55,131 nt of DNA, taken from positions 1-55,131 of the forward strand of contig CAYUIV010000005.1 in assembly GCA_964444925.1 (NCBI GenBank), written 5' to 3'. Positions 35,959-43,918 of this stretch are shown one piece after another. The stretch's first letter is position 1. Every line of letters starts with the position of its first letter. Below the pieces are notes generated by a model, which made no database searches, was not told where the DNA came from, and saw only the letters and a list, made by a program, of their open reading frames with translations. Source of the stretch: CAYUIV01 sp964444925 (GTDB lineage: Bacteria; Pseudomonadota; Gammaproteobacteria; Diplorickettsiales; Diplorickettsiaceae). The translations under genes were made by a program, and so were the position numbers.

Positions 35959-36537
35959 TCATTTTTTAGGAACGATAATCATCGTCAGCTGCCGCCCTTC
36001 TATTTTAGGTGCAGTTTCAACGACACCATATGTTTCGATATCTTTTTGCAATTGAGTTAATAGCGTTTGTCCAATTTCTTTATGTTCGATCTCTCTTCCC
36101 CTAAAACGCATCGTGATTTTAACACGATCGTTTTCTTGAAGAAAGTGGATCAGATGACGTAGCTTAACTGCATAATCATTTTTCTCAGTATTAGGGCGTA
36201 GCTTAATTTCCTTGACTTTAATACGCTTTTGTTTTTTTTGCTGCAGTAATTTTTTTTTCTTCTGTGCAAATATATATTTACTATAATCTAAAATTTGACA
36301 GACAGGTGGGTTAGCTAAAGGCGCAATTTCAACAAGATCAAGATTTGAAGCGGTTTCTGATTTTACAGTGTCTATATATTGTAGTGCTTCTGAAAGTAAA
36401 AATATACCTTTTTGATTTCCTTCCTGATCTAAAAGACGAACACGGTCAGCTTGAATGTTATCATTAATTCTAATTTTTTTTTCACCAGAGTGATGGGAAA
36501 GGTTTGTTGATCGATTTTGAATGGGTCTGCTTTTAAT
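35959..36537 (-). CDS. infC: translation initiation factor IF-3, ATT start
   Basis: Binds the 30S subunit and checks the start codon and initiator tRNA. There is no ATG at the 5' end; the frame opens with ATT, as in E. coli infC, where the AUU codon lets IF-3 repress its own synthesis. Family blocks: RINDNIQADRVRLLDQEGNQ, GIFLLSEAL, LVEIAPLANPPVCQILDY, IKVKEIKLRPNT, RHLIHFLQENDRVKITMRFRGRE and a final IVPKK. AGGAG lies eight bases before this ATT; a second ATT at 36540 is five bases from it and is equally possible. The product is 192 residues. Confidence 0.95.
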   Translation of the reverse strand: MKSRPIQNRSTNLSHHSGEKKIRINDNIQADRVRLLDQEGNQKGIFLLSEALQYIDTVKSETASNLDLVEIAPLANPPVCQILDYSKYIFAQKKKKLLQQKKQKRIKVKEIKLRPNTEKNDYAVKLRHLIHFLQENDRVKITMRFRGREIEHKEIGQTLLTQLQKDIETYGVVETAPKIEGRQLTMIIVPKK

Positions 36538-36550
36538 AATTTTTTCTCCT
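36535..36550 (-). promoter_or_regulatory. infC ribosome-binding site with tandem ATT start codons
   Basis: On the minus strand, AGGAG (36550-36546) is followed by five A residues and then ATTATT. This places IF-3 under the known AUU-dependent autoregulation, since IF-3 itself discriminates against non-canonical start codons. Confidence 0.8.
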
Positions 36551-36576
36551 GTCTCAAAATAGTTAATTAAAAAATG

Positions 36577-38334
36577 TCAAAATACTTTCTCTGCTGATAA
36601 ATATTGATCATAAAATTTATCCAAAGTCGTTTGTTTTTCAATGCACTTTCCAAACGCATTATTAACACTAATTGTGTTAGATTTTTTTTCACTGTTACCT
36701 ACAATAATTTGATAAGGAATTTTTTGCAATATTTGTTCACGAATTTTAAATCCGATTCCTTTATCTCTTATGTCTGCTTGGGCTCTTATTCCTTTCATTT
36801 GCAATGCATGAATGATTGTTTGTGCATACGCAACATGTTCACTACCAATATTGATCACAACAAGTTGTACAGGGGCTAGCCAGAACGGTAGGTGACCGGC
36901 ATGGTGTTCAAGCAAAATACCCATAAAACGCTCTAATGACCCAACGATTGCACGATGCAGCATAATAGGTGTTTTTCGATTATTCTCGTGATCAACATAC
37001 TGTGCATCTAACCGCTCAGGCATTGAAAAATCAACTTGAACTGTGCCACATTGCCATACGCGCTGTAAAGAGTCAGTTAATGAAAATTCGATTTTTGGAC
37101 CGTAAAAAGCACCCTCTCCAACCGACTCTGTCCATTCTAAATTTTGTGCTTTTAAAGCATTTTTCAGTGCTGTTTCTGCTTTATCCCAAACTATTTCAGA
37201 ACCTACTTTTTTTTCAGGACGTGTTGCAAGTTTAAGCTGAATATTTTTAAAGCCAAAAAAATGGTAAAGCGAATAAACGGATTGAATAAATTGAATCACT
37301 TCTTCTTGTACTTGCTCTTCTGTACAAAAAATATGTGCATCATCTTGGACAAAACTGCGTACACGCAATAGACCATGTAATGCACCGGAAGGTTCATTGC
37401 GATGACAACATCCAAATTCTGCAAACCGTAGGGGTAGATCTTTGTAACTGCGTAACCGTTCGTTAAAAATTTGTACGTGTCCTGGACAATTCATCGGTTT
37501 AATCGCAAACTCTTTTTTTTCAGATTGTGTAATAAACATATCCGTAAAAAATTTATCCCAGTGACCTGATTGTTCCCACAAACTTTTTTCAAGTAATTGC
37601 GGTGTTTGAATTTCTTGATACCCTTGACTTAATAATTGTGCTCGAATGTATTTCTTTAGCATTTGATAAATAGTCAGGCCTTTAGCGTGCAAAAAAACGA
37701 GACCAGGTGCGTTTTCTTGAAAATGGAATAAGTCAAGTTGTTTACCTAGTACTCGATGGTCACGTTTTTTTGCTTCCTGTTGCCTGTATAGATAATCATC
37801 TAATTCTTTTTGATTAAGCCAAGCGGTGCCATAGATACGTTGTAGTACCGGTTGTGTTGCATCGTTCTTCCAAAAAATACCTGCAATCGTCGTTAACTTG
37901 AATGCTTTTATCTCACCAGTACACCCAACAGATAGATCATCTTGTGACAAATCATAAAATTTGTCTTGTTGGTAGATAGACACTGTCCTTTGAGTTTCAC
38001 TACCTGTAACTGTTGTATACATCTTTTGAATTTCAGCTAGTTTATACGGCTCGCCTAATGCTTGAAATAAATGAATCGCTTCGTCAAAAGAAATAGATTT
38101 AAGATGAATTTCTAGATTTTCTTTTTGTAGCTTATGCATCTGTGCTTCTATCAATGGCAAGAATTCTGTTTTAAACGAATTTTCATAAAAAAAATCGTAA
38201 TAAAAACCATTCTCTGTCACTGCGCTAGCGACTAACTGACTGTTTGGAAACAACTGTTTGACAGCATGCGCTAATAAATGAGCTGCTGAATAACGTATTG
38301 TGTTTAATGAGATATTAGAAGGAAGTACGTTCAT
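36577..38334 (-). CDS. thrS: threonyl-tRNA synthetase lacking TGS domain and editing residues
   Basis: Charges tRNA-Thr. The catalytic core is intact: zinc ligands in MNCPGH and DDAHIF, motif 2 CHRNEPSGALHG, EGAFYGPKIEF, motif 3 HRAIVGSLERFMGIL, and an anticodon-binding C-terminus. The true start is Met 38334, giving 585 residues; E. coli has 642. The missing part is the N-terminal TGS domain, and a tRNA gene only eight bases upstream leaves no room for it. In the editing domain the HxxxH motif is YSAAH, and the segment that normally reads CRGPH is deleted (DLSVGCTGEIKAFKL), so Cys and His of the editing site are gone. The product should charge Thr but probably cannot clear Ser-tRNA-Thr. Confidence 0.95.
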   Translation of the reverse strand: MNVLPSNISLNTIRYSAAHLLAHAVKQLFPNSQLVASAVTENGFYYDFFYENSFKTEFLPLIEAQMHKLQKENLEIHLKSISFDEAIHLFQALGEPYKLAEIQKMYTTVTGSETQRTVSIYQQDKFYDLSQDDLSVGCTGEIKAFKLTTIAGIFWKNDATQPVLQRIYGTAWLNQKELDDYLYRQQEAKKRDHRVLGKQLDLFHFQENAPGLVFLHAKGLTIYQMLKKYIRAQLLSQGYQEIQTPQLLEKSLWEQSGHWDKFFTDMFITQSEKKEFAIKPMNCPGHVQIFNERLRSYKDLPLRFAEFGCCHRNEPSGALHGLLRVRSFVQDDAHIFCTEEQVQEEVIQFIQSVYSLYHFFGFKNIQLKLATRPEKKVGSEIVWDKAETALKNALKAQNLEWTESVGEGAFYGPKIEFSLTDSLQRVWQCGTVQVDFSMPERLDAQYVDHENNRKTPIMLHRAIVGSLERFMGILLEHHAGHLPFWLAPVQLVVINIGSEHVAYAQTIIHALQMKGIRAQADIRDKGIGFKIREQILQKIPYQIIVGNSEKKSNTISVNNAFGKCIEKQTTLDKFYDQYLSAEKVF

Positions 38335-38342
38335 ATATTGTA

Positions 38343-38417
38343 TGGTAGGCACGAGTGGAGTCGAACCACCGACCTTCACCACGTCAAGGTGCTGCTCTAC
38401 CACTGAGCTACGTGCCT
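38343..38417 (-). tRNA. tRNA-Val (anticodon GAC)
   Basis: A complete cloverleaf of 75 nt with CCA encoded. Acceptor AGGCACG pairs with CGTGCCT, the D-arm is GCTCAGTGGTAGAGC, the anticodon loop is TTGACGT with anticodon GAC, and the T-arm is GGTGGTTCGACTCCACT. The next gene on this strand, thrS, starts only eight bases after the CCA, so tRNA 3' processing would leave thrS with an almost leaderless mRNA if they share a transcript. Confidence 0.96.
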
Positions 38418-38530
38418 AGAAATTACTTTATCTTACCTTTTTTGAGCCATTTTTTATGTACTAAAAATTTTATAGTATAAATTTAGCAATTATTTTAAGC
38501 ATGCACCATGTCAATTGCAAATTTATTATA

Positions 38531-38539
38531 TGCTATACT
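38531..38539 (+). promoter_or_regulatory. possible extended -10 promoter
   Basis: TGCTATACT fits an extended -10 element (TGn followed by TATACT), 31 bases before the chosen start of the next gene. No good -35 box is seen at the right distance, which extended -10 promoters can tolerate. Confidence 0.3.
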
Positions 38540-38569
38540 TTCAATTTTAAAAAAATCAGTCGATTGCTT

Positions 38570-38932
38570 ATGCAACTTAGTCAGGAGATAAATCATCACG
38601 CTTACCTTATTCAAGCCTATGGAGAATTTTTTATTAAAATCAATAATAAAAAAATTACACACTCTTGTATTATCAGCGGAAAACAGATTATTGAACCCTG
38701 GAATGTGACAGATATTACACAATTAAAAGAAGAAAATTTTCATGATATAGTAAAGCTAAATCCCACGGTACTTTTGATAGGTCTTAGAAAAAAGGTACAA
38801 TTTCCTCAAAAGCAATTGTTGACCTCTTTGCACTCTACATCCATTGAAATGATGACAACTGCATCAGCATGCCGCACTTACAATGTGTTAAGCACAGAAG
38901 GACGACGTGTTGCTGCAGCGTTTATCATCTAA
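38570..38932 (+). CDS. Mth938-domain (DUF498) protein
   Basis: 120 residues of the Mth938/NDUFAF3-like family: short alpha/beta proteins of unclear function in bacteria, related to a mitochondrial complex I assembly factor. The pattern matches: a first strand with YGEFFIKINNKKI, then an HSCIISGKQIIEPWNV block, LLIGLRKKVQFP, and the C-terminal EMMTTASACRTYNVLSTEGRRVAAAFI. ATG 38570 gives the normal family length; the open frame extends 23 codons upstream without family resemblance. It lies between two tRNA genes. Confidence 0.85.
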   Translation: MQLSQEINHHAYLIQAYGEFFIKINNKKITHSCIISGKQIIEPWNVTDITQLKEENFHDIVKLNPTVLLIGLRKKVQFPQKQLLTSLHSTSIEMMTTASACRTYNVLSTEGRRVAAAFII

Positions 38933-38981
38933 CTTTTTTATCAACAAGGCTTGTGGGAAGAAAAGTTGTATTCTTTAGTGA

Positions 38982-39071
38982 GGAGGGATGGCAGAGCGGT
39001 TGAATGCGACGGTCTTGAAAACCGTTAAGGGGGAAACTCCTTCCAGGGTTCGAATCCCTGTCCCTCCGCCA
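38982..39071 (+). tRNA. tRNA-Ser (anticodon TGA)
   Basis: A 90-nt tRNA with the long variable arm typical of Ser (GGGGGAAACTCCTTCC). Acceptor GGAGGGA pairs with TCCCTCC, the anticodon loop is CTTGAAA, and CCA is encoded. The uvrC start follows 29 bases later. Confidence 0.97.
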
Positions 39072-39099
39072 TGTATTACGCTCAAAGTTCAATCATCTT

Positions 39100-40920
39100 A
39101 TGCATTTTAAAGAGGTACTTAAGTCACATATTGCCCATGCGGTTGATACAGCAGGTGTATACCGTTTTTACAATAAAAATAAAGAACTATTGTATGTGGG
39201 TAAAGCAAAAAACCTAAAAAAAAGGTTGTCAAGCTATCTACTCAAACAAAAAAGTTTACGAATCACCTCTTTAGTTTCACAAATTGATTCTGTTGAAACG
39301 ACAACAACGAATACTGAAAATGAAGCATTACTGCTAGAGCGTAATGTCATTAAAGCATTTAAACCACATTACAATGTCTTATTACGAGATGATAAGAGTT
39401 ACCCTTATCTCATGTTAACAGAACATAATACTTATCCTCGTCTCATTTTTTACCGCGGTAAGCCAACAGGTAAAGCAGAATATTTTGGACCATATTCTAG
39501 TTTACTTGCAGTTCGTGAAACACTTAATTTTTTGCAAAAACTGTTTCATATTCGAAATTGTCGTGATAGTTTTTTTAAAAATCGCACACGTCCTTGCATA
39601 CAGTACCAAATCAAAAGGTGCTCTGCGCCTTGTGTCGGCTTTATCTCAAAAGAAGAGTATCAAACAGATATTCACTATGTACGATTATTTTTACGAGGTA
39701 AAAATGTAGAGGTTATCCAACATTTAACATCAAAAATGGATAATGCCGTGCAAGAAAAAGATTATGAAAATGCTATCAAGCTAAGGGATCAGATCGGCTA
39801 CCTTCGACAAATACAGCAACAACAATCTATTATTACATCCATTAGAAAAAATGTGGATGTCATCGTAGCGGTAGAAAAGTATGCGATACACTGTGTCTAT
39901 GTACTGCCTGTGCACAATGGTGAAGTCATGAGTGGTGAGCCTTATTTTCCTAAAGTACCTTTGTTATCTGAGAAAAATGAAATACTTTCTGCATTTATTT
40001 CTCAGTTTTATTTACAAGAAAATTGTCATACCCCTTCTCAGATTGTGACTGATACACGGATAGAAAATCAAATGTGGCTTATGAAAAGCCTATCAATACA
40101 GCATCAGAAAAAAATCAGTCTTACACATCATCCCAATAAGATACAAAGTAGTTGGTTAAAACTTGCTTCCCAGAATGCGCTACAAGCACTTGAGCAGTTT
40201 ACTCGCTCAAAAAACGTACAACGTAAACAACGCGAAGCGTTACAAAACATATTAAAATTATCTAAGTTACCTGAAAGAATAGAGTGTTTTGATGTTAGCC
40301 ATACCGGTGGTGAAAACACAGTCGCTGCTTGCATTGTGTTTAATTTACAAGGGCCTTTAAAATCAGAATATCGCTCTTTCAACTTACAAAATATTACGCC
40401 TGGTGATGATTATGCTGGTATGAAACAAGCGTTATCTCGACATTATAAAAAAAGTATTCAGCGTAATACTTTACCTGATCTTTTAATTATAGATGGTGGA
40501 AAAGGTCAGTTAACGCAAGCAATTGAAGTATTGACTTCACTTGAACTCATCAACAAGATTGATGTGATCGCCATTGCAAAAGGTCCCACCCGTAAACCAG
40601 GTGATGAAACTTTTTTTGTCACTGAACGTAAGATAAGTTTTGTATTACCTGCAGATGATTCTAGCGTTCATCTTTTACAAAAGATTAGAGATGAAGCACA
40701 CCGTTTTGCAATTACAAGGCATAGACGAAAGAGAGCAAAAGTCTATCAAAAAACTTCAATAGAAAACATTCCAAGTATTGGATTACAACGTAGGCGTTTA
40801 TTACTCACACAGTTTGGAGGACTACAGGGTTTAAAAGCAGCAAGCGTTCAAACACTGTGTGAATTGAAAGGAATTAGTACAGTATTAGCTCAAAAAATTC
40901 ACGCAGCCCTGAGAGAATAA
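39100..40920 (+). CDS. uvrC: excinuclease ABC subunit C
   Basis: Makes the two incisions of nucleotide excision repair. The N-terminal GIY-YIG nuclease reads AGVYRFYNKNKELLYVGKAK with the following KRLSSYL. The Cys-rich PCIQYQIKRCSAPCVGFIS block, the UVR domain (DYENAIKLRDQIGYLRQI, about residues 221-240), the RNase H-like domain (ECFDVSHTGGENTVA, and LIIDGGKGQL) and the C-terminal helix-hairpin-helix pair are all present. Length 606 is close to E. coli (610). It precedes pgsA, the conserved gammaproteobacterial pairing. Confidence 0.97.
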   Translation: MHFKEVLKSHIAHAVDTAGVYRFYNKNKELLYVGKAKNLKKRLSSYLLKQKSLRITSLVSQIDSVETTTTNTENEALLLERNVIKAFKPHYNVLLRDDKSYPYLMLTEHNTYPRLIFYRGKPTGKAEYFGPYSSLLAVRETLNFLQKLFHIRNCRDSFFKNRTRPCIQYQIKRCSAPCVGFISKEEYQTDIHYVRLFLRGKNVEVIQHLTSKMDNAVQEKDYENAIKLRDQIGYLRQIQQQQSIITSIRKNVDVIVAVEKYAIHCVYVLPVHNGEVMSGEPYFPKVPLLSEKNEILSAFISQFYLQENCHTPSQIVTDTRIENQMWLMKSLSIQHQKKISLTHHPNKIQSSWLKLASQNALQALEQFTRSKNVQRKQREALQNILKLSKLPERIECFDVSHTGGENTVAACIVFNLQGPLKSEYRSFNLQNITPGDDYAGMKQALSRHYKKSIQRNTLPDLLIIDGGKGQLTQAIEVLTSLELINKIDVIAIAKGPTRKPGDETFFVTERKISFVLPADDSSVHLLQKIRDEAHRFAITRHRRKRAKVYQKTSIENIPSIGLQRRRLLLTQFGGLQGLKAASVQTLCELKGISTVLAQKIHAALRE

Positions 40921-40949
40921 TTAAATATGATAAGTTTTTATTAAATTAC

Positions 40950-41504
40950 ATGACAATTTCTAATTTCATCACAACAGGAAGAGTTATTTTAGTTTTTCTA
41001 TTAGTGATCACATTTTACCTTCCTACAACAAAAAGTGCTGTTTTGGCAGTCAGTTTATTTACTTTGGCCGCTTTTACTGATTGGTTAGACGGTTATCTTG
41101 CTCGCTATTTAAATCAGACTTCACACTTTGGTGCATTCTTTGATCCTGTTGCTGATAAGCTAATGGTAATTAGTACACTGATTCTACTGCATACAGAAAA
41201 TGACTTTTCTTTCCTTACATTACCTATTTTAATTATCGTTTGCCGAGAGATAGCTGTACTTGCATTACGCGAATGGATGGCTCGTGTGAATCAGACACAT
41301 TTATTACAAGTTTCAGAGCTTGGGAAATTCAAAACTTTTTCTCAAATATTTTCGATTATTTCATTATTACTTTATCGTGTATTGAAAAAAAGTTTTTATA
41401 TTCGCCTCGGCTATGTATCGCTCTATATAGCCGTTTTCTTAACAGTGCTTAGTTTATTTCACTACAGTCAAAAAGTTTATTTTATTCTAAAAAGTAAAGT
41501 GTAA
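40950..41504 (+). CDS. pgsA: CDP-diacylglycerol-glycerol-3-phosphate phosphatidyltransferase
   Basis: Inner-membrane enzyme that makes phosphatidylglycerol phosphate. The CDP-alcohol transferase motif is complete: DG, then AR, then G and two Asp in WLDGYLARYLNQTSHFGAFF followed by DPVADKLM. It has about five hydrophobic segments. Length 184 is normal. The ATG is 29 bases after uvrC, and a strong terminator ends the pair. Confidence 0.95.
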   Translation: MTISNFITTGRVILVFLLVITFYLPTTKSAVLAVSLFTLAAFTDWLDGYLARYLNQTSHFGAFFDPVADKLMVISTLILLHTENDFSFLTLPILIIVCREIAVLALREWMARVNQTHLLQVSELGKFKTFSQIFSIISLLLYRVLKKSFYIRLGYVSLYIAVFLTVLSLFHYSQKVYFILKSKV

Positions 41505-41519
41505 TTTTTGAATGCAATA

Positions 41520-41551
41520 AAAAAACCGGTAAAAGTGGTTACCGGTTTTTT
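41520..41551 (+). terminator. strong bidirectional terminator after uvrC-pgsA
   Basis: AAAAACCGGTAA (41521-41532) pairs perfectly with TTACCGGTTTTT (41539-41550) around a 6-nt loop, extended by A-T at the ends, which gives a T-run. The A-run on the other side lets it also serve the small gene on the minus strand that ends at 41587. Confidence 0.88.
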
Positions 41552-41586
41552 ACAGAAGTGGTATATTTTTTAGTGTAGTTAACGAT

Positions 41587-41880
41587 TTAAGACAAAGACT
41601 TGACATCTTGTGGAACCTTTCCAGTTGATGTAACAAGTGCTTGTACGTTACTATTCAGTTTAAAAAATGAAGCTAAAACTTCAGCCGCAAGACGGGTATA
41701 AAAAAGACTATAGAAAAAGCGAAAAATGATCGAGGGTAGCTCTACACGCCAATCGCTTAAGGCTCTTAAGAGGTTGATATGATCTATAAATGTAAACATG
41801 ATCATAATCCAATAACAAATTGTCACGAGCCTAGTGCCAAAGAATGTATCTAAAAAGAATAAGTTTTTTAGTTTTATCAT
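41587..41880 (-). CDS. small membrane protein, DUF4282-like
   Basis: 97 residues with two hydrophobic helices: RLVTICYWIMIMFTFI (about 17-32) and LPSIIFRFFYSLFYTRLAAE (about 48-67), followed by VLASFFKLNSNVQAL. The pattern of an early F-F-D-T segment and the R..E....F....N block in the second helix resembles the DUF4282 family, whose function is unknown. AGGA lies six bases before the ATG. It ends at the bidirectional terminator. The family assignment is tentative; the membrane nature is clear. Confidence 0.7.
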   Translation of the reverse strand: MIKLKNLFFLDTFFGTRLVTICYWIMIMFTFIDHINLLRALSDWRVELPSIIFRFFYSLFYTRLAAEVLASFFKLNSNVQALVTSTGKVPQDVKSLS

Positions 41881-41997
41881 TGTGTCCTCACAAAAGTAGA
41901 TTATTTTACAGTGTTTATATGATTGAATATAGCAATCAGTATGCTTTAGAAGATTATGGCTTTAAAGCATTGTTTATGCAACTTTCTTCTTTTATTT

Positions 41998-42372
41998 ATG
42001 ATGAAAAAGCATCGGTACCGCTTTTATTCTTGGACGCAAGGGTTTAGTTTATTAGAAGCGTTGATTGCTTTAACACTACTAAGCACAGTTAGCATCGTAC
42101 TCATACGTTTTCAAATGCGTATGATTGGCCATGTAAACAATCAAGCAACAGTTTATGCAATTTCTTCATTACAATCTTCTTTTGCAGAAAGTATGCAAGG
42201 TTGTCAAAAAAATTTTCGTTGTCAATCTTACGAACTACAAAAATGGCAAAGAATTTTTAAAGAAAAGTTTCCTTTTGCCATACATCATGTTTATCAGGAT
42301 AGCAATACTTTTTTAAGTGTGGTGATATTGAGTCGATCGACTCAAAAGATCGAGCTAAAATTCACTGTATGA
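41998..42372 (+). CDS. pilV: type IV minor pilin, PilV-like
   Basis: Prepilin with leader ending TQG and mature start FSLLEALIALTLLSTVSIVL, with Glu5 present. Minor pilins of this kind initiate type IV pilus assembly in the inner membrane. There are two adjacent ATG codons (41998 and 42001), and an earlier ATG at 41956 is in frame but would give an unusually long leader. The stop overlaps the next gene as ATGA. Together with the next gene it forms the first half of the usual pilV-pilW minor pilin group; pilX and pilY1 do not follow. Confidence 0.8.
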   Translation: MMKKHRYRFYSWTQGFSLLEALIALTLLSTVSIVLIRFQMRMIGHVNNQATVYAISSLQSSFAESMQGCQKNFRCQSYELQKWQRIFKEKFPFAIHHVYQDSNTFLSVVILSRSTQKIELKFTV

Positions 42373-43268
42373 AGAAAAACCAAATTGGATTTACACTGCT
42401 TGAATGCATGATTGCATTAACACTTGGCACAGCAACCCTAGCGTTGAGTACATTTATGTATACCAATTTTACAAATATGCTCTATAGGATAAAGCAGCAT
42501 GTCAAGCAACAGAATAATTATTTTTTTGTATTACACTGGCTCACACGAGAGATTCGACATGCAGGATTCATTGGACCTGTTTCACTAAAGGAAATAAAGA
42601 TGAAAGGACAACATGCATTTTTAGAAGAAGAAATCATTAAAGGCTGGAAAGGAACACAAAACCCTTTGATTTCAAGTCAACAACTAGATCCTGAAAGTGA
42701 CGTATTACTTGTGCAATATGCAGATTCACAATGTTTCCCTATTTTAAATGCGCGTAAAGACAGCGTCTTTTTCAAAGAGTTTGTACATTTTAATCCTAAA
42801 ACGGTGTTTCTCCTTTCAGATTGTTACCATGCAGAAACATTGCAGCTTGCAGATATTCACTTACAGCATTGTTATGATGAAAGCGCAACTATGCGCAAAT
42901 TACATAAAATAGTGTACTATGTCGGTCGGTCACCTCGTAAGCATTCAAATGCTTCTTCGTATGCGTTGTACCGACGAGATCTTAATGCACCCCTGCAAAA
43001 CCCGATTGAATTAGTTGATGAAGTCAAAAGATTTTGCATACATTACGGTCTTTTCAACGAACAAAATATTATACACTACATCAGTGCCGATCAAGTGAGT
43101 GACTGGCGTCAAGTAAAAAGTGTCAATTTTGTACTTGAAATGGCTCCCAAAAATTTTCAATTATCTCGGCGACAAATATTTTTCACTCCTCAAATATTGA
43201 CAATCTTGACTCAATTACACAAATTTAATCAGGAATGTATCGTTTTTTTGCAATCGCGTGTTATATAA
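42369..43268 (+). CDS. pilW: type IV minor pilin, PilW-like
   Basis: 299 residues with leader MKKNQIG and mature start FTLLECMIALTLGTATLALS, including Glu5. The large soluble domain has blocks seen in PilW, such as LHWLTREIRHAGFIGP near the start and a VLLVQYADSQC segment. The ATGA overlap with pilV indicates translational coupling. The 3' end is convergent with the next gene. PilW normally works with PilV, PilX and PilY1; only pilV is adjacent here. Confidence 0.85.
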   Translation: MKKNQIGFTLLECMIALTLGTATLALSTFMYTNFTNMLYRIKQHVKQQNNYFFVLHWLTREIRHAGFIGPVSLKEIKMKGQHAFLEEEIIKGWKGTQNPLISSQQLDPESDVLLVQYADSQCFPILNARKDSVFFKEFVHFNPKTVFLLSDCYHAETLQLADIHLQHCYDESATMRKLHKIVYYVGRSPRKHSNASSYALYRRDLNAPLQNPIELVDEVKRFCIHYGLFNEQNIIHYISADQVSDWRQVKSVNFVLEMAPKNFQLSRRQIFFTPQILTILTQLHKFNQECIVFLQSRVI

Positions 43269-43285
43269 GTAGTGGTCAAACTTTT

Positions 43286-43828
43286 CTAAATAAATTGGCC
43301 CATTTGTATGGTAAAGGTATTAAAGAGTCCAGGCTTAACTTTTTCATCACTTGAAAGAGGAGGACCAGAATAAAAATAAATTCTGTAAGAGAATTCAATA
43401 GGAACTTCTCGGTAGTAGTAGTAAGTCGCACCGACACCAAAGAAAAAACTTAATGTCACATTTTTTACTAAACCGCAATTAATACCTTGTTTTGTAAAAA
43501 GGTCTAACCGGTTTGTTGCAGGAAAAATATCTTTGCTCACCCATGCCAACGAATTTTGTATAGCAGATTTGGAGTCGGATCCACTGACAACAAGCTCGAT
43601 TTCATTTGCGTGAAAGCGGTGTGGTTTATAGCCAAGACTAATAAGGCCTCTCCATTTTGGTGGAACAATCTTTTTGTTCTCTTTCCAATTAATTAAAGAT
43701 GATGAGGTAGGGGACAAAATCATCGGTCCTCCTCTCATATACATACCTGAACGAGAAGCATATGAAGGTAATATATAAAAAAATGTTAACAACGCGATAA
43801 GAGGTACAAAGCTAAATTGTGTGAACAT
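43286..43828 (-). CDS. exported hypothetical protein, beta-rich
   Basis: 180 residues with a signal peptide (FVPLIALLTFFYILP, cleavage probably after SYA). Strand-like segments WRGLISLGYKPHRFH, NVTLSFFFGVGATYYYY and FSYRIYFYSG suggest an outer-membrane or periplasmic beta protein. It recalls the exported proteins at 29-30.7 kb in style, but I see no clear sequence match. Its role is unknown. Confidence 0.65.
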   Translation of the reverse strand: MFTQFSFVPLIALLTFFYILPSYASRSGMYMRGGPMILSPTSSSLINWKENKKIVPPKWRGLISLGYKPHRFHANEIELVVSGSDSKSAIQNSLAWVSKDIFPATNRLDLFTKQGINCGLVKNVTLSFFFGVGATYYYYREVPIEFSYRIYFYSGPPLSSDEKVKPGLFNTFTIQMGQFI

Positions 43829-43918
43829 GAAATTTTCTCCTACATTCCATCATGATACTTTGGACTTGACTGCGATGATTTACAGTCACCGTTAGTTTTA
43901 CAATACCTTATTCTTTTA

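Noticed and set aside
38335..38403. N-terminal extension of ThrRS to 608 residues starting at 38403
   Set aside because: The extra residues are a translation of the tRNA-Val gene and do not resemble a TGS domain; the family homology starts after Met 38334.
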